Source: Paracoccaceae bacterium
GTDB taxonomy: Bacteria > Pseudomonadota > Alphaproteobacteria > Rhodobacterales > Rhodobacteraceae
NCBI GenBank assembly: GCA_020832725.1
Contig: JAFIEC010000141.1
Location: 1-9,905 of the forward strand
Direction of reading: 5' to 3'
Length of the DNA stretch: 9,905 bases
The position numbers and the translations under genes were made by a program. Numbering within the stretch: position 1 is the first letter of the stretch; each line of letters starts with the position of its first letter. The notes under the pieces are model-generated. The model did no database searches. It was not told where the DNA came from and saw only the letters and a program-made list of their open reading frames with translations. This document shows positions 1 to 7,356 of the stretch, in pieces.

Positions 1-1
1 C

Positions 2-118
2 CGCATGATCCTGCGCCATCTGAGGGTCTTGTTGTGCCAGTTCATCTGGCTGATCACACTCTTCCGAGGGTTCACGCGGCGCACCGATAGCTATCAGGCA
101 CTGCAATTCGCCGCCTGA
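2..118 (+). CDS. 3' end of an unidentified ORF, possibly a transposase C-terminus
   Basis: An open frame enters from the left edge and stops at TGA 116-118, giving 38 residues of a C-terminus that ends in SYQALQFAA. The fragment is basic with a hydrophobic stretch (LLCQFIWLITLF). I do not recognise the family. The position is suggestive: about 20 bases after the stop, a truncated gene picks up in mid-domain, which is what the end of an insertion sequence would look like. Calling it a transposase tail is therefore an inference from context, not from a motif. It could equally be an unrelated gene brought next to the remnant by a deletion. Base composition is intermediate between the AT-richer gene on its right and the GC-rich backbone. 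Confidence 0.35.
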   Translation, partial: RMILRHLRVLLCQFIWLITLFRGFTRRTDSYQALQFAA

Positions 119-140
119 AACCATTGTTCAAGATGAACTA
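119..140. other. Probable recombination or insertion junction
   Basis: This short stretch separates the stop of the upstream ORF (118) from the point where the ATPase-TOPRIM reading frame becomes continuous (137). The frame carries a TGA at 134-136, immediately before the protein sequence that looks like genuine ATPase core. It contains a small dyad, GTTCA at 126-130 and TGAAC at 134-138, with a 3-base spacer. If an insertion sequence ends here, its terminal repeat should lie in this interval. The other end and any target duplication lie outside the window, so the exact breakpoint cannot be fixed. Confidence 0.4.
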
Positions 141-1450
141 ACATAGCATTTGTCCCTCCTTTTGCGGGGATTACCGCAAAAGAACAGAGAATGAGTATCG
201 CTCAGCGAAGATCTCTGACCGGCAGCGGCTTGGTTGGTGGCACTATACGGAATCTGTTATTTGAACTGGAGCGCGCAAACCAGATTCAACGCGACAAACT
301 GAAGGATGAGGGCGGGAGAATTAAAACATCTGATCTTAAAAAGCTTAGGGAGAGCGATCCTTGGGAGATTTTGCAATCTGCCATGGGGCGCTACTTTCAG
401 GCTAACCTGTCAGTTAGTCCATTTAATGATCTTTATCAAAGCTACATTCGTGTGAGTTTAGTAAAAGGGGTTTGGGAGGGAACAAGGATAAAAAAGTTTC
501 CTAAGTTCAAGGCTAGGGACCTAATGTCTGAGGGTAGCGGGTTCCTCCAGTGGCTGAGTGTTTTTGCTCTGGCGCTAGACCCAGAGACGGACGTTCTTCT
601 TTTAGATGAGCCCGATGCGCACTTACACTCCAGCTTGCAAACATTGCTGCTCGAAGAACTAGAGAGTATTGCAGCAAGGCACAAGAAGCAGGTATTGTTG
701 GCGACACACAGCACTGAAATTCTAAGATGGGCAGCGCACTCCAAGATTCTCATGTTTCGCGGTAGCAAGGTGAATTACCTCACCGATGATTCTGCGAGGA
801 TAGGGCTGTTCGCTGGAATGGGCAGTGAATTTTCTCCTCGATTGGACCGCTTAAAACGAAGCAGGGCTTTGCTTTTAGTGGAGAATGAGAGTGATGCGCG
901 TTTTCTTAAATTGATGGCCGAAAAAATTGGGAAGAAAATACCAGAAGAGGTGGTCGTATGGGCTTGGACGGGATCATCCAAGGAAAGAAGGCAATTATTT
1001 ATGCAGCTAAAGGGAGATATCCCTGATCTCAAGGCCATAAGTATCCGTGATAGAGACGACTTGGCGCAGAATCATGTGGATGGAGCTACCCTTCGGGATA
1101 AATCTGAGAACAATGGGGAGGGAAATTTAAAGCTTCGCGTATGGCAGAGGCGGCATATTGAAAACTACCTTTTGTGCCCCAACGCAATTGCTAGAGCTTC
1201 TGGAAAAAGCGCAGAGGAGATTAATAGTTTCTTTTCCGAGAGACATGCGATCGTGATACCTGAAAACTTTACGGATCAAGCTGTCCTGCAGGCAATAAAG
1301 GATGTCTATGGGAAATCGTTGATGGAGACCGGTGAAGATTCTATAGAAAGGCATTTCGGTGTCTCGAAGTTTGATGTTGCAAAGGCTCTACTTCCCGGGG
1401 AGATTTGTGATGATGTAAAGGTAATCATCGATGATATCCTTTCGATGTAG
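137..1450 (+). pseudogene. 5'-truncated AAA/ABC-type ATPase with C-terminal TOPRIM domain (OLD / DUF4435-like)
   Basis: The first ATG is at 191 and would give 419 residues, but the frame is open back to 137 and encodes IAFVPPFAGITAKEQR, which looks like conserved ATPase core rather than leader. Numbering from ATG 191: an ABC-signature-like SEGSGFLQ at 113-120, Walker B VLLLDEPDAHLH at 135-146, an H-loop ATHST at 171-175, then a TOPRIM-like half with LLLVENESD (acidic E231), the DRD acidic pair at 287-289 and an IENYL motif at 323-327. The Walker A loop expected near the N-terminus is absent, so ATP binding should be lost. Families with this build include OLD nucleases, GajA and AAA proteins carrying a DUF4435 TOPRIM domain; many act in phage defence. 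No partner gene is visible. The gene is AT-richer than its neighbours and uses TTA, ATA, AGA and CTA codons they avoid, which fits transfer. Truncation by an insertion or deletion near 119-140 is inferred. Confidence 0.8.
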
Positions 1451-1628
1451 ACTGTTTCTCGGGGTGCCATTGAAAATGATGGGGCTATTCTGAAGTCATC
1501 GTAACCGCAGAGTTTCTCTTGGATCGGGTCTCTGTGCGTGTCCGAGTTCCGCGAATTGTGGACTTGTGCAACGAGTTCAGATGTGATTCATCCCCCCTTG
1601 CCCCGCAGCCCCCGCATCCCGCTCCCCC
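1451..1628. other. Intergenic stretch spanning a base-composition boundary
   Basis: This gap lies between the ends of the ATPase-TOPRIM remnant and the RND operon, whose genes converge. Its left part, to about 1500, resembles the AT-richer remnant; from about 1580 it becomes very C-rich on the plus strand, like the backbone. I see no convincing stem followed by a T-run on either strand, so no terminator is called for either gene. No RNA gene or credible coding frame is visible. Confidence 0.5.
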
Positions 1629-4600
1629 CTACTCAGCGGCCCTCAGCGGGGCGGGGGGGAGGTCGTCCAGCGCCTTGTCGGGCGGGCTGGCGTCCTGTGC
1701 GGGGTCGGCTGCGGGCGCGTCCTCCCACAGCAGGGTCGGGCTGGGCAGGCGGCGGGCGGCGCGGCGGGTGCGGCGCTCGGAGGCGAGGCGGCCCTCGCGG
1801 CCGCTCAGCATCGCGCCAAGGCTGCGGCCCGAGGCGACAAGGCCCGTCTCCACCCAGACCCGCAGCGCCAGCATCGAGGGCGTGAACAGCAGTGTCAGGA
1901 AGGTCGCCACGCCAAGGCCGAAGACCACCGCCGTGGCCAGCTGCTTCCACCACATGGCGGTGGGGGAATTCACCGTAAAGCCGCCTCCGAAGAAGTCGAT
2001 GGACACGCCCAGCATCATCGGGCTGAGGCCCGCCATGGTGGTGATCGTGGTCAGCAGGACAGGGCGGATGCGGGCCTCCACCGTGCGCACGATCGCCTCC
2101 AGCCGGGGCATGTAGCGGGAATATTCCTGATAGGTGTCGATCAGCACGATGTTGTTGTTCACCACGATCCCCGCCAGCGCGACGATCCCGGTGCCGGTCA
2201 TGATGACGGAAAAGGGCTGGTTCATCACCAGCATCCCGATCAGCGTGCCGGTGGTGGAGAGGACCACCGCCGTCAGCACCAGAAGCGAATTGTAGACCGA
2301 ATTGAACTGCGCCAGCAGGATCACGAACATCAGCCCCAGCGCCCCGGCAAAGGCCACGCCAAGAAAGGCGGCGCTTTCCTCCTGCTCCTGCTGGTCGCCC
2401 GTCCATTCCCACTGGATCGAGGGGGGCAGGGCCGCCTCGTCGGTCAGCCAGGCACCCAGATAGGCGATACGCTCGGTCGCGGTGATCCGCTCTCCGGCAT
2501 CGTTGGTCATGTTCTCGGCGACGGCGGCCTTGATGTCGAAATAGCGCATGCCGTCGGCCCGGTCGATCTGGGCGAGGGCGGCCACCGGCTCGATGCTGAT
2601 GAAGTTGGACAGCGGCACCTGTCCCTGCGCCGTGCGCACCTTGAGCGTCTCCAGCGTGGACAGGCGGCGGTCGCTCTCCGGCAGGCGGACGCGGATGTCG
2701 ATTTCCTCGTCGGAGGTGTCCACCCGCATCGTGTCCAGCAGCAGGCCCCGGGTGACAAGCTGCACCATCGCCCCCACCGAGACGACATCGGCGCCAAAGC
2801 GGCCGGCCTGTTCCACATCGACGTTGATCTGCCAGTCGATGCCGGGCAGGGGGCGGGTGTCCTCCACCAGGGTCAGCCCCGGCGTGCTGTCAAAGCGCTC
2901 GCGCAGCCGTTCGGTCGTGGCCAGCAGCTCGGCCCAGTCGTTGCCCTTGATCCGAAGCTGGACGGGCTTGGACGAGGCCGGCCCCCCGGTTTCGGGCAGG
3001 ATCTCGATCTCGATGCCCGGCAGACGGCCCACCCGCGTCTCCAGCTCGTCGAGGATCACCTGCCCCCGGGGCCGGTCGCCCCATTCGGCGAATTCGAGCT
3101 GCACCGTGCCGATCGTGTCGAGGGGGCGCTGCGCGCCGCCCGTGTTCTGGTTGAGGCCGCCCTCTCCGGCAAAGGCGAAGACAGAGCTGATCCCCTCGAT
3201 CTGACCGATCCGCTCTTCCACCTGGCGCAGGAGGGAATCCTTCTCGTCGATCGAGAGGTTGCCCCGGGCGCGGACATAGACAAGCGCCCGCTCCGGCTCG
3301 GTCTCCACAAAGAAATCCACGCCGCGATTGTTCTCGCCGTAATAGGCGAAGACGGCGCCCACAAAGGCCGCAACGGCAAAGATCGTGACCAGCGGCATCA
3401 CCGGATTCTTGACCATGCCGGCCACCAACCAGCCCATCGCCGTGCGCTGATAGCCCGCGCGCACCCGCGTCGGGGCGCGGCCAAAGCGGATCGCGCCAAG
3501 GGTGACCGACAGGCCCACCGCCCCCGCGATGAACAGCAGCGCCCCGGGCAGGAGCGCGCCGATGCCCTGCGCCCCTTCGGGCAGCAGCCCCGGCACATAG
3601 GCGGGGTTGAGCGCCTGCATCGCCCCCACAAAGGCCAGCCCGCCCGCCGCCGCGACAAGGACAAGGCGCAGCAGGAGCGCCCGCCGCCCGAGCATTGCAG
3701 ATGCCCGCTCGAAGCTGCGCGAGATGCGGCCCGTCACACCCCCCACCACCGGCAGGAAGATCAGCGCGACCACAAGCGAGGCCACAAGCACGAAGATCAG
3801 GGTGATCGGCAGCAGGCCCATGAACTCGCCCGCGACCCCGGGCCAGAAGATCATCGGCAGAAAGGCGCACAGCGTCGTCGCGGTAGAGGCGGTGATCGGC
3901 CAGAACATCCGCTTGGCCGCAGCCCCATAGGCGGCCATGGGGCCCATCCCCTCGCGGATGCGCTTGTCGGCGTATTCCACCACCACGATGGCCCCGTCCA
4001 CAAGCATCCCCACAGCGAGGATCAGACCGAACATGACGATGTTGTTGATGGGCATGCCCAGGACCGCGAACAACGCAAAGCACAGCAGGAACGCGGTGGG
4101 AATCGCGAACCCCACCAGCAGCGCCGACCGGGTACCCAGCGCCGCGAGCACGACGATCATCACCAGCGCGATGGCGGTGAGAACCGAACCCTCCAGCTGG
4201 CTGATCATGCCGGCAACCGTGGTGGACTGGTCGGAGGCATAGCTCACCGACAGCGCCGAGCGCAGTTCCTCGGGCCATTGCGCCTGTTGCTGGCCCACCA
4301 GGGTGCGCACCTCGGCCACGGTGTCGATGATGTTGGAGCCCTTGCGCATCACCACCTGAAGCGCGACCGTCGGCTCTCCGTTATAGCGGGCGGTGCCGTC
4401 CCGGTCCTCGAAGGTCAGGCGGATCTCGGCCAGATCGCCCAGGGTCACCACCCTGTCGCCATCGGCCTTGACCGGCAGCGCATAGATGTCCTGCGGGCCT
4501 TCGAACGAGCCGGGGATCTTGACGGCAAAGGCCCCGGTGGGCCCGCTGATCATGCCCGCCGCAATCAGCTGGTTGTTGTTGGTGACAACCCGGATCAACT

Positions 4601-5201
4601 CGTTGGCGGTGACGTCATAGGCCTCCAGCTTGAGCGGGTCGATCACCACCTCGATCATTTCGTCGCGGCTGCCCGAGACGCCCACCTCCAGAACCGAGGC
4701 CAGCGACTCGATGCGGCTGCGCAGATCGTCGGCCACCCGGATCAGGGTGCGTTCGGGCAGATCGCCCGACAGCGCGATGTTGAGGATCGGGAATTGCGAG
4801 AAATTGATCTCGTTGATCGAGTATTGCTCTGCCCCGTCGGGAAAGGACGCCTGCGCCTGACTGACCCGGTCACGGACATCGGCCAGCGTGCGCGACTTGT
4901 CCCAGCCGAACTCGAATTCCAGCGCCAGCCCGCCATAGCCCTCGGCGGCGGTGCCCATCATGCGCTTGAGGCCTTCGAGGTCCTGCAGGCGCTGCTCCAG
5001 CGGGCGGACGATCATGCGCTCGCTGTCCTCGGCCGAGATGCCGGGGAAGGGGACCGAAACGAACAATGCCGGGATCTCGATGTCCGGCTCGCCTTCCTTG
5101 GGAAGGTTCCCGTAGGACAGGATGCCCACGCCCAGCGCAAGGAAGACCAGCGCCAGCATCATCCGCGCGCGAGAGGTCGCCCAGTCGACGATGCCGGTCA
5201 T
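1629..5201 (-). CDS. RND-family efflux pump, inner-membrane permease (AcrB/HAE1-like), 1190 aa
   Basis: This is a proton-driven inner-membrane pump that exports substrates through a periplasmic adaptor and outer-membrane channel; the substrate is unknown. The chosen ATG at 5201 gives MTGIVDWATSRARMM, has AAGGGGGG at 5216-5209 with a 7-base spacer, and drops a 25-residue non-homologous upstream extension. TM1 is about residues 13-31, followed by a first periplasmic half, TM2-TM6 at about 338-485, TM7 at 600-620, a second periplasmic half, and TM8-TM12 at about 945-1116. TM4 carries LVDGAIVVVE with D402, so AcrB's paired D407-D408 is D-G here. In the C-terminal half, NNNIVLIDTYQEYS has Q where AcrB has K940, while RIRPVLLTT keeps the arginine. 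Two extra hydrophobic segments (about 508-528 and 548-572) lie between TM6 and TM7. A charged, proline-rich tail of about 70 residues ends the protein. It is longer than AcrB (1049 aa) and is co-transcribed with the adaptor 37 bases upstream. Confidence 0.93.
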   Translation of the reverse strand: MTGIVDWATSRARMMLALVFLALGVGILSYGNLPKEGEPDIEIPALFVSVPFPGISAEDSERMIVRPLEQRLQDLEGLKRMMGTAAEGYGGLALEFEFGWDKSRTLADVRDRVSQAQASFPDGAEQYSINEINFSQFPILNIALSGDLPERTLIRVADDLRSRIESLASVLEVGVSGSRDEMIEVVIDPLKLEAYDVTANELIRVVTNNNQLIAAGMISGPTGAFAVKIPGSFEGPQDIYALPVKADGDRVVTLGDLAEIRLTFEDRDGTARYNGEPTVALQVVMRKGSNIIDTVAEVRTLVGQQQAQWPEELRSALSVSYASDQSTTVAGMISQLEGSVLTAIALVMIVVLAALGTRSALLVGFAIPTAFLLCFALFAVLGMPINNIVMFGLILAVGMLVDGAIVVVEYADKRIREGMGPMAAYGAAAKRMFWPITASTATTLCAFLPMIFWPGVAGEFMGLLPITLIFVLVASLVVALIFLPVVGGVTGRISRSFERASAMLGRRALLLRLVLVAAAGGLAFVGAMQALNPAYVPGLLPEGAQGIGALLPGALLFIAGAVGLSVTLGAIRFGRAPTRVRAGYQRTAMGWLVAGMVKNPVMPLVTIFAVAAFVGAVFAYYGENNRGVDFFVETEPERALVYVRARGNLSIDEKDSLLRQVEERIGQIEGISSVFAFAGEGGLNQNTGGAQRPLDTIGTVQLEFAEWGDRPRGQVILDELETRVGRLPGIEIEILPETGGPASSKPVQLRIKGNDWAELLATTERLRERFDSTPGLTLVEDTRPLPGIDWQINVDVEQAGRFGADVVSVGAMVQLVTRGLLLDTMRVDTSDEEIDIRVRLPESDRRLSTLETLKVRTAQGQVPLSNFISIEPVAALAQIDRADGMRYFDIKAAVAENMTNDAGERITATERIAYLGAWLTDEAALPPSIQWEWTGDQQEQEESAAFLGVAFAGALGLMFVILLAQFNSVYNSLLVLTAVVLSTTGTLIGMLVMNQPFSVIMTGTGIVALAGIVVNNNIVLIDTYQEYSRYMPRLEAIVRTVEARIRPVLLTTITTMAGLSPMMLGVSIDFFGGGFTVNSPTAMWWKQLATAVVFGLGVATFLTLLFTPSMLALRVWVETGLVASGRSLGAMLSGREGRLASERRTRRAARRLPSPTLLWEDAPAADPAQDASPPDKALDDLPPAPLRAAE

Positions 5202-5238
5202 GTCCGTGCCCCCCTTGCCGGGCCGGTTGCAGTAACGC

Positions 5239-6321
5239 TCATTCCGCCCCCTCCTGCGCCACCTCGACCGGGGCACCGTCAGTGACGAATTCCTGACCCA
5301 GCACGATCACCGGGGCGATCTCCGGCAGGCCGAGCACCCAGACGCCCTCCGGGTCGTCGCGCAGGATACGCACGGGCTTGAACCGCGCCCGCCCGTCCTC
5401 GGCCAGCCGCACGCCCAGCCGCCCGGCATCATCCAGTGTCAGCGCCGATTGCGGCACCAGATGGGCCCGGGCGCTTTCGGCCTGCACGAGGATTTCGGCG
5501 GTCACGCCCTCGCGAATGGCATAATCCGGGTTGGGCACGCTGACCTCCACGCGAAAGGTGCGCGTGGCAGGGTCGGCCTGACGCGCGAGGAACGACACCC
5601 GCCCCGCCACCTCGCGCCCCGACAAGAGGCGTGCGCCGGCCAGCGCACCCAGCTCTACCCGATCCACCTCGGATTCCGGCAGAAAGCCCACGAACCGCAC
5701 CGGATCGAGGGTGACAAGGGCCGCGCACAGCCCGCCCGGCTGCAGCAGCGCGCCACGCTCTGCCGCGTCGATTTCCAGCATGGCATCGAAGGGCGCGCGG
5801 ATGGTCAGGAGCTCCAGCTCCCGCCGTGCCCGCTCTGCCGCGGCCCGGGCCGAGGCGAGCGCCGCACGGCTTGAGACGGCGCGGTTCTCGGCGCCAAAGC
5901 CGCGCTCGGCCAGATCCTCGGCCGCGCGATTGTTGATGATCGCCTCCTCGAGGCGGGCCTCGGCCTCGTCGAGGGCGGCCTGCCGTGTGCCGGGGTCAAG
6001 CTGGCACAGCGTGTCGCCCTCGGATACAAAGGCTCCCGCCCGCAGCGGCTCGGTGACGACAAGCCCCCCGGTCTCGGCCCGCAATTCCACCTTGCGCGTG
6101 GCTTCGGTGCGACCGCGCAGCACGATCCCGCTGGACACGTCGGACAGATGCACCTCGCGCACCCGGACCGGAACCGGACGGCGCTCGGACACGGCGGCGG
6201 GGCGCACGTCCGCCTCTGCGCGCTCGCCCCCTGCAAAGGCCAGCAGCGCATCGCGTTCCATCACGATGAGATACAGCGTCAGGCTGACCAGAGCCGCCGT
6301 CAGCAGGGGGAAGAAACGCAT
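5239..6321 (-). CDS. RND efflux periplasmic adaptor (HlyD/AcrA-type membrane fusion protein), 360 aa
   Basis: This adaptor should bridge the downstream RND pump to an outer-membrane channel. The ATG at 6321 was chosen because it begins MRFFPLLTAALVSLTLYLIV, a signal anchor (about residues 4-21), and is preceded by GGAG at 6331-6328 with a 6-base spacer; the frame stays open upstream but reads as non-conserved sequence. There is no lipobox, so it is probably membrane-anchored rather than lipidated. Domain order: split lipoyl-like halves at about 75-110 (RAETGGLVV, then FVSEGDTLCQLDP) and 172-196 (TIRAPFDAMLEI), with an alanine/glutamate-rich alpha-hairpin at about 112-170 between them; a beta-barrel at about 207-285; and a membrane-proximal domain to the end. 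The length is usual for the family. It is the first gene of a two-gene operon; no outer-membrane factor gene is present in the window. Confidence 0.92.
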   Translation of the reverse strand: MRFFPLLTAALVSLTLYLIVMERDALLAFAGGERAEADVRPAAVSERRPVPVRVREVHLSDVSSGIVLRGRTEATRKVELRAETGGLVVTEPLRAGAFVSEGDTLCQLDPGTRQAALDEAEARLEEAIINNRAAEDLAERGFGAENRAVSSRAALASARAAAERARRELELLTIRAPFDAMLEIDAAERGALLQPGGLCAALVTLDPVRFVGFLPESEVDRVELGALAGARLLSGREVAGRVSFLARQADPATRTFRVEVSVPNPDYAIREGVTAEILVQAESARAHLVPQSALTLDDAGRLGVRLAEDGRARFKPVRILRDDPEGVWVLGLPEIAPVIVLGQEFVTDGAPVEVAQEGAE

Positions 6322-6592
6322 CGCTAACTCCGCCTTGGGGCGCACGCGCCGCCCGTGGGAAATAGGGTTTGGCCGCCATCGGCACAAGCATGGCACGCAC
6401 CATCCCCGATATTCCGTCATATACGTGCGACTTACCCTGCTGGACCATACCTTTCTGCACTGCGGCATGGCGCGCGGATCATGCGCGGCACGAAGACATT
6501 CGGGGCGGGGGATACCGTGGGCGTTTGCAAGCCACCCGCCTTCGCGCTATGAGGCCCGAAATCCGCTTGCCGCGTGTTCATGGGGGCCTGAC
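6322..6592. promoter_or_regulatory. Divergent intergenic region between the efflux operon and the YfgM-BamB-Der operon
   Basis: The region lies between two divergently transcribed operons, so it should hold both promoters. On the plus strand the best candidate is TTGCAA at 6525-6530, a 17-base spacer and TATGAG at 6548-6553 (4 of 6 matches in each box), 39 bases before the GTG at 6593. On the minus strand I found no pair of boxes that stands out. I see no clear palindromic operator of the TetR or MarR type and no adjacent regulator gene. Short frames crossing this stretch look like chance. Confidence 0.4.
6525..6553 (+). promoter_or_regulatory. Candidate sigma-70-type promoter for the YfgM-like/bamB/der operon
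   Basis: TTGCAA (6525-6530) and TATGAG (6548-6553) are separated by exactly 17 bases, and the GTG start lies 39 bases beyond the -10 box. The matches are modest in a GC-rich background, so this is only the best candidate by eye. It has not been tested against the chance rate. Confidence 0.3.
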
Positions 6593-7264
6593 GTGTCCAA
6601 CAACGACTCCTTCATCCAGGAGGTCTCCGAAGAGGTCCGCCGCGACCGCCTCTACGCCCTCGCCCGTCGCTGGGGCTGGGTCGGCGTGGTGCTTGTGCTT
6701 CTGGTCGTGGGGGCCGCGGCGTGGCGGGAATATTCCGCACAACAGGAACGTACCTCGGCGCAGGCCTTTGGTGACGCGGTGATCGCGGCCTTCTCCGAGG
6801 ACGCCGACAGCGCGCGATTGCATGGGCTGGAGGCGATCGCGCCACGCGGCCCGGGGCAGCGTGCCTATCTCGACCTGATGCGCGCGGCGCAACTCACCCA
6901 GATGGGCCGCGAGGAGGAGGCGCTGTCCTTGCTGGACGATTTCGCCACCCGGCGCGATGTACCGCAGATATACCGCACGCTGGCGGGTTTTCGCGCGCTC
7001 ATGTTGCGCGGCCCCGACATGGCAGCCTCCGATCTTGCCGCCGAGTGGGAGGCTTTTGCCGCCCCGGGGCAGCCCTTTCGCCCTCTCGCGCTGGAGCAAC
7101 GTGCGCTTGCGCTGATCGATGCGGGGCAGCGCGAGGCGGCGCTCGATATCCTGCGGGCCCTGCCCAGCGATCCGCAGGCCACCGCGGGCTTGCGCCGGAG
7201 GGTCGGACAGTTGATTGTGGCACTCGGAGAGACGCCGCCTGAAACCGGTCTGCCCAGCCAATGA
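6593..7264 (+). CDS. YfgM-like tetratricopeptide-repeat membrane protein, 223 aa
   Basis: A single-pass membrane protein with a short cytoplasmic N-terminus (MSNNDSFIQEVSEEVRRDRL), one membrane segment at about residues 28-44 (WGWVGVVLVLLVVG) and a periplasmic alpha-helical, alanine-rich domain of TPR character, including GREEEALSLLDDFA and AGQREAALDILRAL. In E. coli, YfgM associates with SecYEG and periplasmic chaperones; that role is carried over here by architecture and synteny (YfgM, BamB, Der) rather than by a diagnostic motif. The start is GTG 6593, supported by GGGGG at 6582-6586 with a 6-base spacer and by the position of the membrane segment; the frame runs open far upstream but only as the antisense of the adaptor gene. 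Its TGA (7262-7264) overlaps an ATG of the next frame. Confidence 0.85.
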   Translation: MSNNDSFIQEVSEEVRRDRLYALARRWGWVGVVLVLLVVGAAAWREYSAQQERTSAQAFGDAVIAAFSEDADSARLHGLEAIAPRGPGQRAYLDLMRAAQLTQMGREEEALSLLDDFATRRDVPQIYRTLAGFRALMLRGPDMAASDLAAEWEAFAAPGQPFRPLALEQRALALIDAGQREAALDILRALPSDPQATAGLRRRVGQLIVALGETPPETGLPSQ

Positions 7265-7356
7265 ATTGGGCAGCCGCGTCAGGGGGCAGTCGCCCCCCGT
7301 TTCGTCCGCAGCGCGGGCACGGGGCAGGGGAACGAGGCGCAGGAGCGGGCAGGGCG

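Noticed and set aside
126..138. GTTCA/TGAAC dyad as an alphaproteobacterial SOS box
   Set aside because: Alphaproteobacterial LexA sites are direct repeats of GTTC with a 7-base spacer; this is an inverted repeat with the wrong spacing.
160..181. Perfect 8-bp inverted repeat TTTTGCGG / CCGCAAAA with a 6-base loop just before the ATG at 191
   Set aside because: It looks like a terminator or operator, but it falls inside what appears to be coding sequence of the truncated ATPase, so it is most likely incidental.
1517..1560. A stretch translating as VRVRVPR, reminiscent of a tRNA T-arm (possible att site remnant)
   Set aside because: The T-loop would read TCCGAGT rather than TTCGANN, the flanking bases do not form a 5-bp stem, and no acceptor stem or CCA is found. 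A tRNA fragment cannot be supported.
2890..4278. 462-residue minus-strand ORF in another frame of the RND pump
   Set aside because: It is a same-strand frame-shifted shadow rich in G, R, A and H; the true pump frame is intact across the whole region.
4278..5285. 335-residue plus-strand ORF antisense to the RND pump
   Set aside because: It is antisense to conserved codons of the pump, its sequence is typical of GC-rich antisense frames (many H, Q, R, G, D), and it has no domain signature. It is a shadow.
5711..6592. Long upstream extension of the YfgM-like frame
   Set aside because: The frame is open only because it is antisense to the adaptor gene; GTG 6593 has a good ribosome-binding site and gives the expected membrane topology.
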